The notes under the pieces were generated by a model that saw only the letters and a program-made list of their open reading frames with translations, had not been told where the DNA came from and did not search any database. A stretch of 64,000 bases of DNA from Zygaena filipendulae (taxonomy: Eukaryota; Arthropoda; Insecta; Lepidoptera; Zygaenidae): positions 2,378,501-2,442,500 of the forward strand of contig OU015651.1 in assembly GCA_907165275.2 (NCBI GenBank), in the 5' to 3' direction. A program made the translations under genes and the position numbers. Within the stretch, counting starts at the first letter, position 1; each line of letters starts with the position of its first letter. Positions 1 to 9,787 of the stretch are shown piece by piece.

Positions 1-205
1 CCGCTTTAATTTCCCTACGTGTTCCTAAATGCAAATATAATAAAGTATGTATACTGTAAATTTAAAATTATCGTCCATTTATTTCCCTTTCTGTACCCCT
101 GACAGTGTGTTTGCATAATTTCATAATGATTGCTTGAGTAATTAAGAGGTGAAAGCGTGACAAACAAACGAACAAAGTCACATTCGCGTTTATAATATTA
201 GGATT
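1..205 (+). repeat. Abundant lepidopteran short interspersed repeat ('Rep-A'), 5'-truncated by window edge
   Basis: Shows the body and tail of the commonest repeat in this window: a 'CTGTACCCCTGACA' block, 'ATAATTTCATAATGATTG', 'GTGAAAGCGTGACAAACAAA' and the tail 'TTCGCGTTTATAATATTAGG'. No protein is encoded. Other copies share the order head (CCCGCGGTTTCACCCGCG), body and tail, so the family is defined by comparison within the window. 206-539 holds nothing I recognise. Confidence 0.8.
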
Positions 206-539
206 ATGAAGATTGGCCACCGAGCCTTTCGAGGAAGTATATGTATATACACGATCTATTGGCAGAAAGGAATCGAGGCCAGGCTGTGGCTTACTTAGGC
301 TTTCAGATGTAGATTTTTACCTACTTCATAAACCAACGAGCGTTACGTATTTCCAAATACCAGCTGGTGCTTTGAGTTCCGCTAACGCTTAATTACTACG
401 TCATATCTTTACGCGTAGTTCTGAATTCCTAATATGACCGTCTTAACATTAATTTTATATTTTAATTATATGTACATACTTATAAAACATAATAAACCAG
501 ACTCAAGGTACCTAAACACAAGTAGGTATACAGAAATTT

Positions 540-607
540 TATTATAATGATTATACCAACTTGACCATCGCAGGAATCGAACTCGTGACGCCATGGTTTA
601 GCAATCT
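540..607 (-). repeat. tRNA-derived SINE fragment with B box
   Basis: On the minus strand 573-583 reads AGTTCGATTCC, one mismatch from the RNA polymerase III B box GGTTCGANTCC. The A-box part expected further right is missing because a MITE starts at 608. It is therefore a broken SINE, not a tRNA gene. Confidence 0.5.
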
Positions 608-957
608 GCGGGGCTAGCCAAGTGGACATTCTACAATCGTTAACGCATAGAAAACATAAGTAATGACATCCTTACATAAATTTTCTATGCGTTAACGATT
701 GCAGAATGTCAACCTGCGGAGCTAGGATGCGCAACATGATATGTTTATCGAACGAAAGATAAAATTGTCGACACGACAAATATTTGTGGGCGTCCAAGCA
801 AAAAAGTGCAGTAGTGGGGTATTGAGTTAAGACTAGATTCGGTTAAACATTTTTACCACTGGTAGACAAAACGATATATTATGTCGACGAGAATCGATAA
901 AATGGCTCTATAAAATTTTATCATGTTGCGCATCTTAGCTCCACTGGCTAGCCCCAC
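608..957. mobile_element. MITE family 1 (GGGGCTAGCC termini), copy 1, with nested MITE
   Basis: The outer ends are GGGGCTAGCC at about 609-618 and its complement at 947-956. Inside are inverted arms around 'CAATCGTTAACGCATAGAAAA' (about 638-658 and 680-703). The right arm is interrupted after 'AATGTCAAC' by a second MITE (718-942), after which the family-1 end 'CTGGCTAGCCCC' resumes. Further copies lie at 14018, 20533 and 52840. Confidence 0.65.
718..942. mobile_element. MITE family 3 (GATGCGCAACA termini), nested copy
   Basis: Termini GGAGCTAGGATGCGCAACAT and its near-perfect complement (ATGTTGCGCATCTTAGCTCC) flank a non-coding core with 'ATGTCGACGAGAATCGATAA'. A compact palindromic relative lies at 33848-33982. 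It sits inside the right terminal repeat of the family-1 MITE. Confidence 0.65.
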
Positions 958-1308
958 AAGTTCGCTCACCACTAGATAGACCAACGTCGTATCTGTTGAC
1001 ACTCCATACAAACGAACCGAACACTAGTACAGGCGGGCGCCGGGCGGCTTGTGTGCACACGTGCAGGGCGTGCGTGTGCTGTGGGGCTCGCGCCGGGGCG
1101 CGGCGGGCGGCGGACAGAGAGTTCCAAAAACAAGTTGATACTGATTGTCCAACACAATATGGCAGTTACATCCTACACCACTGTTACCTCTTGGTTCACT
1201 GGCTGGGAGGGACGTGGGGAGGCACGACATTGGCGAGCGCAAAGTGTCGCTTCTTCACGCAGCAATATTTTCAGGGAACGTGCAACGTTGCTGTCAAAAG
1301 CACTTGCT
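958..1308. other. GC-rich intergenic stretch, no gene supported
   Basis: 1018-1115 is strikingly GC-rich (runs such as GCGGGCGCCGGGCGG) in an AT-rich region. Open frames exist on both strands, but composition alone explains them: none has a recognisable domain, and I could not find a convincing start plus splice pair. It could be a CpG-rich promoter or first exon of an unseen gene. Confidence 0.3.
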
Positions 1309-1523
1309 GTAGAGCTTATCTAAGCTCAAATGACGCGCCCCTCCATCGGGCATACACACACGTACAACCGTTAAAATATCGATACGACACATAAGTCTAT
1401 TCATCACAAGTGCGCAATACTGTCGCCGCACTCACACTATTAAAGAAATATTATCAATACATACACACATCTAAAACTGCTTTGAGTAGTGGGGCGTGTC
1501 ACTTTAGTTTAGATAAGCTCTAC
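1309..1523. mobile_element. MITE with ~34-bp terminal inverted repeats (GTAGAGCTTATCTAA)
   Basis: The left end GTAGAGCTTATCTAAGCTC and the right end, read on the minus strand as GTAGAGCTTATCTAAACTA, are followed on both sides by a matching 'TGACRCGCCCC' block. The core is short and non-coding. The target duplication is not clear. Confidence 0.6.
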
Positions 1524-1776
1524 GTACCTATTAATACTAAAATGTCTGTAAATGATATTTTTACGAGTGCCTTTCAATCGCCTTGAACTATCGTTCGGCA
1601 CAGTCGTGATTGTCTGGAGCGAGTGCATTTTAAAGGTCTACATTGTGAATGCCAGGTAAGCTGGTGTCTGATCCATCAAATGGTTCTTTTAACTTACAGT
1701 ATACTTGAGTTTAGTAAAACGCTTCCAAGGGCGTAATGATGACCTTTCATGTTAGCATTTATTTATAGATCTGCAT

Positions 1777-3098
1777 TGTTACGTAGAAATTTTCGCCCTC
1801 CGCATTCGGAACAGTGGTTGAGGTAAAATTGTAATTCGAGTCTGTTTCGGAACGCATCCCGAGTCTCGACGTAACTACTCTGTGGTGACGCACGACCTCG
1901 GAGTGAGTGTCGCCAGCCTCGTGAGTTTTCTTGTCCCCGAAGTATTCACGAATTGTGATTAAATATTTCCAAATTTGTACTGAAGACGCATTTTTATAGG
2001 CCGAAGTCGTCCACAGTACTCAAAATGTAGTGTTGCCGCTGCTGTTTCCTTTTAATTCCCGCTATCGTGCGAAAAAACACGAGTTTAGTATAAATCATCG
2101 AAATTTACATTCACTAAGTCTCGTTTCCAATTTGATTAAGAATCCGTACCTTTTTAGTTCCCTCTATTCTGCTATTTCTAATCCTTTTTTTACTTTACCG
2201 TAATCTTAAATTCTCCCCTAAACCGGGAAAAATTATTGAGTCGCCACCCTTTCTTCTGGAGATTTGTCATTGAGATCTTTGACCTTTTTCGTCCTTTTTC
2301 ACCTTTGCGGCGTGGCATACACTACGTTTTGCTATTTTTCTATGATATTCATTTATTTTGTCGGAAAAGTTGGAGATTCCTCTAGCGAGAAGGCACGCCG
2401 GTCAATCTGCGTGCTGATTCTTCGTTCTGGTTTGGCTGAGTTTGGAAGTGTTCACCTTTGTCGTGGTGACGGAGTCGACATTAAATTGTAACCCACTAAG
2501 CGGATTTATTTTCCTCCGTAAGGTGAGTTTATTAGTATTTTTCTTCTAAATTATTCTTATTCCACCGATTCTTATCGTAATCCCCGTAGGAACGGCGTGA
2601 AACGTACAATTTCAAGTTTTTTTATTCCACTTGTTTGACAAGGAGGGTAGTAGGCATAGTATGTGCTGACTTTGTTACATATTAATTTCAGGAGGTTCTT
2701 GGGCAGGGTTTAAGTCCCCCAAAGAAGCTCGAACACCTTCCAATTACCTGGCGGGAGCTGGGAAGGTGGAGTCACTGCGGTGTTTCCTCTGGGAGTTGGC
2801 TGACCTGGCTGTACTGGCATCCACAGTGTTCCAGGGTTCTACCTTTTATATACCACGGTCTAGCAACCGTTATTGCTAGTGGCGCCCTTCTCTTTCTTTA
2901 TTTTAAGTGCTTAATAAGTTAATCACAAATTCTTACCTTGAGTTAACCCCCGTACCCAGTACCGAGAGCTTAGCCGGCATTTATAACCATTTGTAAAACC
3001 CATCTTTGTTTTATAATACAGATGATATTATGTACAAGTAAGATTGTTGTTTTACCACCATCCAAAAAAAAAATACCTACCATAATTAAAAGGTAACA
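1777..3098 (+). repeat. 5' LTR of gypsy element
   Basis: Matches 8466-9787 without indels (constant offset 6689). The only difference I found is G at 2274 against A at 8963. It contains a strong candidate 5' splice site (AAG|GTGAGT, intron from 2523) and 3' site (TTTCAG|G, ending 2691), so the leader RNA may be spliced. The 75-codon open frame at 2264-2491 begins with TTG and lies in the LTR; I do not regard it as a gene. Confidence 0.95.
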
Positions 3099-3616
3099 GT
3101 GACACCGCAACGTGGGGCTTAACTCGAGGTAAATTGTCATGTCCATAGTTGCTGTGACAAAGAATTTAAGTTTTTTTTTAAATTAATTTAAGTGGTTAAC
3201 TGAATACCTAGTATCTAATCTAAATCAGATAACAGATTCTGTTGCTATAGTTTTACTTCTATATTTACTTAGATTTCTATAATTTTACTTTATCTATCTG
3301 CCATTATATAGCAGACAAACTTAGGTATTATAAACTTAGGTATTATAAACTTAAGTATTAATGTTACATAGTTGAAGTTTAACTTTACAAACTTTATGGG
3401 TACAATTGTGCACATTAATTATTAATATCTACACCTTGTAAGCTCGAGGTAGGAACTTTTAAAACCCTTAAATAATTACTTTATCAACTTAATTAATTTT
3501 ATATTAAGAGGAAGGCACACTTGAGTTGAGTGTTTTCTGATTTTCTTTTTCTTTAAAAAAATTTAACTTTACATTTTTTATTTTTTTTTCTGATTAAGCG
3601 GTTTATTGCCACCACC
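3099..3616 (+). promoter_or_regulatory. Gypsy leader with tRNA-Lys-like primer binding site
   Basis: One base after the LTR, 3100-3118 reads TGACACCGCAACGTGGGGC. Its 3' twelve bases match the known primer site complementary to tRNA-Lys (TGGCGCCCAACGTGGGGC); its 5' half is diverged. The rest is an AT-rich untranslated leader ending in CCACCACC just before the gag ATG, a good initiation context. Confidence 0.6.
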
Positions 3617-4930
3617 ATGCAGGAAAGGCCAATTTGTTTCCATCTTTTAAACAAAGATGAACTTATTTATGAAGTAGGTATTCGTGATGCTATTCCTGAA
3701 ACTACACGTGATCGTCTACGGGTTCAAATCCAGGAATTAGCACGTACTATGCCTACTGATGAGATAGCTGTGTTTGAGGGTGATTGTTCCGCAGAATTGA
3801 AAACGATCCAAACTAAATTATTAGAGCTAGAAAGTTTATGTTCCAAAAAACCGTTTATGTTGAAAAGTCTGAATCGTATCAACGCCTTGGGTAATCATTT
3901 GTTTCATCGGTTAAGTAGGGTAGATCCGTTGGAGAAGAACGATATTACTTTAAAGGAATCCTTAGATAAACAGTTATCAGAAATTACCCAAAAAATGGAT
4001 CATATTTTTTCTACCTTCAAGAGTAGTTTAAGGGAGGCATAGGATCCAGCACCTGGACCTAGTGCACCCATTACTAATTTGCCAGCAGCTGTCGTGTGTC
4101 AACATCCTACTATATCCTGCGATCGTTCTCCGACCGTTCATTCTCTTAATTTAAAGTTTGATGGAACAAAGTGTGTTCGTTCTTTTGTTCAACGTGTGGA
4201 GGAGTTGTGTGCTGCGCGGGGGATCTCCGACGAGAAACTACTCCGAGCGGCGATTGATCTTTTTGCAGATGAAGCGTTGTTTTGGTACCGAGGGGTGTCT
4301 GCTGAAGTACACACCTGGGCACAATTAAAATCTTGTTTGTTGGAGGAGTACTTGCCCGTTGATTTTGATCGACGCTTATTAAAAGAGATTAGATCTCGTA
4401 CCCAGGGTGCTGATGAGAGCATCCGCACTTATCTTAGTGTTATGCAGAACTATTTTAGCTTATTAATTCACCCCATTTCTGAGGATGAAAAATTTGATAT
4501 TGTTATTTTTAATATTCGGCCGTGTTATACTACACAGCTCGCTTTACTTCAAATTACTAGTTTGGCCGATTTGAAAACAAAGTGTCGTTTGTTGGAAGAC
4601 GCGAATAAGCGCGCCGAGGCTTTCGTGGAACCGCCTAAGAGCTCGAACACCCTGCTCGTCCCCGAATTAGCGTACAAGGTATCCTCGCGTGCACCTAAAG
4701 TATGTACTACTACTTCTACTACTACCACTGCTTCCCGGTTTTGTCCGCGTTGTAGGGTGACCGAGCACTCTTTGAAGGAATGCGCGTCGAGGGCGATTGT
4801 TTGCTTCCGTTGCGGTACGGAGGGTTATCCTACTCCGACGTGTCCCAACTGTCAGCCCGCTGCGACCAAGAGCCCGTCTGCTGAGGATTCAAAAAACTGC
4901 GCAAGCCCACCCGACCGGGTAGTAAAATAG
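3617..4930 (+). pseudogene. gag: gag of gypsy element: matrix-like region, capsid and two zinc knuckles, with internal UAG
   Basis: One reading frame runs from ATG 3617 to TAG 4928-4930, interrupted only by TAG at 4040-4042. Upstream (141 codons) is the N-terminal Gag region, containing 'LNKDELIYEV'. Downstream, after a Pro-rich linker, is the capsid ('LKFDGTKCVRSF', 'LFADEALFWYR'), as in insect gypsy Gags. At 4742-4783 lies a canonical CX2CX4HX4C zinc knuckle. A second at 4802-4843 has Tyr (codon 4826-4828) where the metal-binding His belongs. The first in-frame ATG after the stop lies inside the capsid (4442), so the capsid can only be made by readthrough or another route. The stop sits exactly in the domain linker, so it could be a regulated readthrough codon, but a simple nonsense mutation is more likely. 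I call it a broken gag with moderate confidence. Confidence 0.75.
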
Positions 4931-7900
4931 TTTTAGAACCGCGGAGCCACCACAAAAATTTTGATGCCTCTGATTGGAAAACGTATTTAGCTCATTTAAA
5001 TTTATTCTTTAGTACGTATAAAACGTCAACGTTGCGTGGTATTTGTCGCGACAGAGACGGCGATAATCGTCCTTTTCTGGCGATTGATATTTTTGAGGTT
5101 AAGTGTTGCGGTTTGTTAGATTCTGGCTCTAGTATTTCCATATTAGGTTCCGGTTTTGAGAAACAATTTCTTTCTATGGGGGCCACCCTTAATGGTTGTA
5201 CTAGTTCTTCTAAAATAGTTACGGCCAATGATTCTGTGGCAAATATTTTAGGGTATGTTTCGTTACCGGTTAAACTTAACGACACGACTAAGGTAATAAA
5301 ATTTTATATTGTACCCGAGGTATCGACCTCTATCGTATTGGGTGTTGACTTTTGGAAGTCCTTTAAGTTGGCGCCTCACATATTCGGTGAGCTTCCTCTA
5401 GTGAAGGACCCCCACGTTTTCTCTGCAGGGGTTCGTCACTTGCACTCTCTGGATGCTCTGAGTGAGGAGCAACGAAAAATTGCTGAGGATGTCACGGCTG
5501 AATTCCAGTCGATTTCTTTTGAGGCCAAGGGTCTTGGGAAAACTGACCTTATCTCTCACACTATTAATACTGGTGACGCTGCTCCGATTAAGCAACGTTA
5601 CTATTGCGTATCCCCGGAAAGACTTCAAGAGATGAATCGTCAATTAGATCAGATGATAGAACAGGATGTAGTCGAACCTAGCAGCAGCGCTTGGAATAAC
5701 CCTACCCTCTTGGTTAAAAAAGCCAACGGCGAGTTGAGATTTTGTATTGACAGTAGAAAGCTTAACTCTGTTAGTAAGCACGATGCTTATCCGTTGCCCT
5801 ACATTTCCAGCATATTAGATCAGCTGAGGGAGGCCCGCTTCCTGTCTTCTATAGACCTAAAATCTGCTTTTTGGCAAATACCGCTCGATCCTGCTTCTCG
5901 GGAAAAGACGGCGTTTACCGTTCCCGGTCGTGGTTTGTTCCATTTCAAGCGTATGTGTTTCGGATTGACAGGAGCGCCGGCAACACAACAAAGATTGATG
6001 GACAAGCTGTTCGGGCCGGAGTTTGGTAACCGGGTATTCTGTTTCTTAGATGACATCATTGTAGTTGCTGCGACGCTTGATGAGCACATTTCGCTGCTTA
6101 AGCGAGTTCTCGCCCGTCTGGCAGCCGCTAATTTAACGATAAATTTGTCTAAGAGTAAATTTTTCCGAAGCGAGTTGAAATATGTCGGTTACGTAGTGGA
6201 TGTAAATGGCTTGCGCACAGATCCGGACAAAGTGCAAGCCATCGTAGGGTTTCCTACACCTACGAACCGGAAAATGGTAAAAAGTTTCCTCGGCACCGCC
6301 TCGTACTATAGGCGTTTTATCAAAGATTTTAGTTCTATCGCCGCTCCACTTAACGCACTCACGAGCACTAGTAAGTCTGCTCCTGCCTTCCAGTGGACGA
6401 AAGAAGCGGAAGAGTCCTTCAACGCGTTGAAATCTGCCATGATATCGGCCCCCGTGTTGGCTTGCCCAGATTTTAATAAACCGTTTTCTGTCCACTGCGA
6501 CGCGTCCGGCTATGGTATCGGCGGAACTCTTACTCAGGTCCTGGAGAATGGAGAGGAGCACCCCATCGCCTATGCGAACCGTTCGTTGAACCGAGCGGAA
6601 AGAAATTATTCGGCTACGGAGCGCGAAGCGCTTGCGGTTGTGTTTGCGGTAGAACATTTTAGACCTTACCTTGAGGGCAGCAAGTCGTTCAAGGTCATAA
6701 CCGATCACTCGAGCCTAAAGTGGTTTCTCAACTTGTCCAACCCTACCGGTCGTCTCGCTCGATGGGGCTGCCGCTTGTCCCCATATAATTTTACCATCGA
6801 ACACCGCAAGGGAAAACAAAACGTGGTACCGGACTTTTTATCCCGCGCTGTACCCGTTGCGGATATAAAAGCAGTACCTGATGACCCCTGGTACACTAAA
6901 CTTGTGAACAAGTGTAGGAATTTCCCCAGTTCGTGCCCTAATTACACTATTATTGAAGACAAGTTATTTAGATACTCTAAATCCAAGTTTGGGAGCGACA
7001 CGGATTTTTCGTGGAAGGAAGTTGTTCCTGCGCCTTTACGCGCGGAAGTCCTCCAGCTACACCACGGTGGAGAATTGGCGCCTCACTTCGGTATTTTCAA
7101 AACCTATAAGCGATTAGCGCTTCGATATTTCTGGCCCGGCTTATACCAAGATGTGGTAAACCTTGTAAACTCCTGCGAGGTTTGTGCCGCTTACAAGAAA
7201 CCCCAAGATTTAAAGCCCGGATTCATGGGAGATCCTAAAATTTGTAACCGTCCGTTTGAGGCGATTAGTGTGGATTTAGTCGGCCCCTTGCCTCGGTCTC
7301 GCGCGGGATTTATCCATCTCTTGGTGGTGGTATGTTGTTTCACGAAATACTGTTTACTATTCCCACTACGCAGAGCGATTGGCAAGAACATCGCCGCTTG
7401 TCTGGAGGAAGGTGTATTTCTCACGCACGGTATTCCGCGTACGGTGATCATGGACAATGGTACCCAATTCACCGGTAGCGAGATCAAGGACTTGCTGAAG
7501 AAATACAAAGTTCCCCAAACGCACTTCACACCCAAGTATTGCCCTCAAGTCAATACGGTCGAGCGTTACAATCGTACAATTGTAACTGCCCTCTCCATCC
7601 TCGTCGGTGACGACCATCGTACTTGGGATCTAGCCATTCCTCGAATCCGATTTTCTCTTAATACCGCAGTCAACGAGACCACGCGGTATACTCCGTTTTA
7701 TCTAGTGCATGGTAGAGAAGCCGTCCCCAGCGGCGATGTGTACGGTGACCAGTCTACTACTGCGCCTCGACTGGATTGTGCTCCGAGAGCAGATTTTGCT
7801 GCGAATTTGGGGAATTTATCGGACGTCTTCGACAAAGTCCAAGACGCGCTTAAACAAGCCCATCATAAAGGGAAAGTTTATTATAATAGGACGCGGCGTC

Positions 7901-8106
7901 CTTTGGAATTTAACGTGGGAGATACGGTTTGGAGGAAAACCTATCCACAGAGCGATGCCGCGAAGTATTTTGCGTCTAAGTTAGCCCCAAAGTTTGCTAA
8001 GAGTACTGTAGTTCGTAAGCTTAGCCCGTTGGTCTATGAACTGGAAGACGCTTCCGGTAAAAATATAGGTAGCTGGCATGTCAAGGACTTAAAGGATAGT
8101 CGTTGA
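4885..8106 (+). CDS. pol: pol polyprotein of gypsy element (protease, RT, RNase H, integrase), expressed by frameshift
   Basis: The frame is open from 4885 and has no ATG start near its beginning, consistent with entry by -1 frameshift at 4891-4897. Counting from 5032, the protease DSG is at residues 30-32. Reverse transcriptase follows, with the catalytic FLDD at 338-341. RNase H is marked by D490 in 'SVHCDAS' and D558 in 'ITDHSS'. Integrase has an N-terminal His/Cys zinc region ('SCEVCAAYKK'), the catalytic triad D748, D808, E844 (35 residues between the last two, the classical DX35E) and a C-terminal module resembling GPY/F. Every core catalytic motif is intact and there is no stop, so the polyprotein looks functional. 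It acts in cytoplasmic particles and then in nuclear integration of the element. Confidence 0.95.
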   Translation, partial: GFKKLRKPTRPGSKIVLEPRSHHKNFDASDWKTYLAHLNLFFSTYKTSTLRGICRDRDGDNRPFLAIDIFEVKCCGLLDSGSSISILGSGFEKQFLSMGATLNGCTSSSKIVTANDSVANILGYVSLPVKLNDTTKVIKFYIVPEVSTSIVLGVDFWKSFKLAPHIFGELPLVKDPHVFSAGVRHLHSLDALSEEQRKIAEDVTAEFQSISFEAKGLGKTDLISHTINTGDAAPIKQRYYCVSPERLQEMNRQLDQMIEQDVVEPSSSAWNNPTLLVKKANGELRFCIDSRKLNSVSKHDAYPLPYISSILDQLREARFLSSIDLKSAFWQIPLDPASREKTAFTVPGRGLFHFKRMCFGLTGAPATQQRLMDKLFGPEFGNRVFCFLDDIIVVAATLDEHISLLKRVLARLAAANLTINLSKSKFFRSELKYVGYVVDVNGLRTDPDKVQAIVGFPTPTNRKMVKSFLGTASYYRRFIKDFSSIAAPLNALTSTSKSAPAFQWTKEAEESFNALKSAMISAPVLACPDFNKPFSVHCDASGYGIGGTLTQVLENGEEHPIAYANRSLNRAERNYSATEREALAVVFAVEHFRPYLEGSKSFKVITDHSSLKWFLNLSNPTGRLARWGCRLSPYNFTIEHRKGKQNVVPDFLSRAVPVADIKAVPDDPWYTKLVNKCRNFPSSCPNYTIIEDKLFRYSKSKFGSDTDFSWKEVVPAPLRAEVLQLHHGGELAPHFGIFKTYKRLALRYFWPGLYQDVVNLVNSCEVCAAYKKPQDLKPGFMGDPKICNRPFEAISVDLVGPLPRSRAGFIHLLVVVCCFTKYCLLFPLRRAIGKNIAACLEEGVFLTHGIPRTVIMDNGTQFTGSEIKDLLKKYKVPQTHFTPKYCPQVNTVERYNRTIVTALSILVGDDHRTWDLAIPRIRFSLNTAVNETTRYTPFYLVHGREAVPSGDVYGDQSTTAPRLDCAPRADFAANLGNLSDVFDKVQDALKQAHHKGKVYYNRTRRPLEFNVGDTVWRKTYPQSDAAKYFASKLAPKFAKSTVVRKLSPLVYELEDASGKNIGSWHVKDLKDSR
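4891..4897 (+). promoter_or_regulatory. -1 ribosomal frameshift site (A AAA AAC) between gag and pol
   Basis: In the gag frame the codons are TCA AAA AAC, exactly the X XXY YYZ heptamer used by many retroelements. The pol frame is -1 relative to gag. Its last stop (TGA 4882-4884) lies just upstream, and it is open from 4885 to 8106. Eleven bases downstream, ACCC-GACC-GGGT (4909-4920) can form a short stem, possibly part of a larger structure. Placement, frame and heptamer all fit programmed frameshifting. Activity is inferred. Confidence 0.85.
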
Positions 8107-8465
8107 CCTTTTGCCGTTTTTATTTTGTTTTAATTTTTTTGTTGTATCTTCTTTTCACCGTAGGACTTGAGGCGATGTCCCGCTATTTTATGCGGCATCG
8201 ATTCCAAGGGGACTAGAAGGTGGTCTATCTGACCAGATTTGGTAATAATTTAGTTTAGATTGCCTTTTGTTTATTGGTTAAGAGGTTCGTACGTTGCTAC
8301 CTTGGTACCCTTAGATTTTTTTCTTTCAATTTCACTGGTGCTTCTCTTGTATGATATAGTACTTTTGTAATTTTACGAGAGGTCGCTTCGGGCCGGAGGT
8401 ATAAGCTGGAGGGCCAGCCCGAATTTCCTCGTTTCCCTCGTAAATTCTGATGGGTGGGGGAGTAC
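8107..8465 (+). other. Gypsy 3' untranslated region and polypurine tract
   Basis: No env-like ORF lies between pol and the 3' LTR. Just before the LTR, 8451-8462 (TGGGTGGGGGAG) is the expected polypurine tract for plus-strand priming, three bases from TGTTAC. Confidence 0.75.
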
Positions 8466-9787
8466 TGTTACGTAGAAATTTTCGCCCTCCGCATTCGGAA
8501 CAGTGGTTGAGGTAAAATTGTAATTCGAGTCTGTTTCGGAACGCATCCCGAGTCTCGACGTAACTACTCTGTGGTGACGCACGACCTCGGAGTGAGTGTC
8601 GCCAGCCTCGTGAGTTTTCTTGTCCCCGAAGTATTCACGAATTGTGATTAAATATTTCCAAATTTGTACTGAAGACGCATTTTTATAGGCCGAAGTCGTC
8701 CACAGTACTCAAAATGTAGTGTTGCCGCTGCTGTTTCCTTTTAATTCCCGCTATCGTGCGAAAAAACACGAGTTTAGTATAAATCATCGAAATTTACATT
8801 CACTAAGTCTCGTTTCCAATTTGATTAAGAATCCGTACCTTTTTAGTTCCCTCTATTCTGCTATTTCTAATCCTTTTTTTACTTTACCGTAATCTTAAAT
8901 TCTCCCCTAAACCGGGAAAAATTATTGAGTCGCCACCCTTTCTTCTGGAGATTTGTCATTGAAATCTTTGACCTTTTTCGTCCTTTTTCACCTTTGCGGC
9001 GTGGCATACACTACGTTTTGCTATTTTTCTATGATATTCATTTATTTTGTCGGAAAAGTTGGAGATTCCTCTAGCGAGAAGGCACGCCGGTCAATCTGCG
9101 TGCTGATTCTTCGTTCTGGTTTGGCTGAGTTTGGAAGTGTTCACCTTTGTCGTGGTGACGGAGTCGACATTAAATTGTAACCCACTAAGCGGATTTATTT
9201 TCCTCCGTAAGGTGAGTTTATTAGTATTTTTCTTCTAAATTATTCTTATTCCACCGATTCTTATCGTAATCCCCGTAGGAACGGCGTGAAACGTACAATT
9301 TCAAGTTTTTTTATTCCACTTGTTTGACAAGGAGGGTAGTAGGCATAGTATGTGCTGACTTTGTTACATATTAATTTCAGGAGGTTCTTGGGCAGGGTTT
9401 AAGTCCCCCAAAGAAGCTCGAACACCTTCCAATTACCTGGCGGGAGCTGGGAAGGTGGAGTCACTGCGGTGTTTCCTCTGGGAGTTGGCTGACCTGGCTG
9501 TACTGGCATCCACAGTGTTCCAGGGTTCTACCTTTTATATACCACGGTCTAGCAACCGTTATTGCTAGTGGCGCCCTTCTCTTTCTTTATTTTAAGTGCT
9601 TAATAAGTTAATCACAAATTCTTACCTTGAGTTAACCCCCGTACCCAGTACCGAGAGCTTAGCCGGCATTTATAACCATTTGTAAAACCCATCTTTGTTT
9701 TATAATACAGATGATATTATGTACAAGTAAGATTGTTGTTTTACCACCATCCAAAAAAAAAATACCTACCATAATTAAAAGGTAACA
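8466..9787 (+). repeat. 3' LTR of gypsy element
   Basis: Near-identical to 1777-3098, with one substitution at 8963. It ends GTAACA and is followed by the target duplication GCAT (9788-9791). Confidence 0.95.

Larger units (their letters stand above)
1777..9787 (+). mobile_element. Ty3/gypsy LTR retrotransposon, nearly complete, very young
   Basis: An 8011-bp element bounded by 1322-bp LTRs beginning TGTTAC and ending GTAACA, flanked by a 4-bp target duplication GCAT (1773-1776 and 9788-9791). The order is LTR, tRNA-primer site, gag, -1 frameshift site, pol (protease, reverse transcriptase, RNase H, integrase), polypurine tract, LTR. Integrase lying after RNase H places it in Ty3/gypsy rather than copia. 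No env-like ORF follows pol. The two LTRs differ at a single base, so insertion was recent. A UAG inside gag is the one obvious lesion. Confidence 0.95.

Noticed and set aside
996..1394. Overlapping ORFs on both strands in GC-rich DNA
   Set aside because: High GC removes stop codons in all frames; no domain or splice evidence.
2264..2491. 75-codon ORF present in both LTRs
   Set aside because: Starts with TTG, lies in LTR control sequence and has no recognisable domain; duplicated only because the LTRs are.
8107..8465. Possible env gene after pol
   Set aside because: Only about 360 bases without a sizeable plus-strand frame remain before the 3' LTR.
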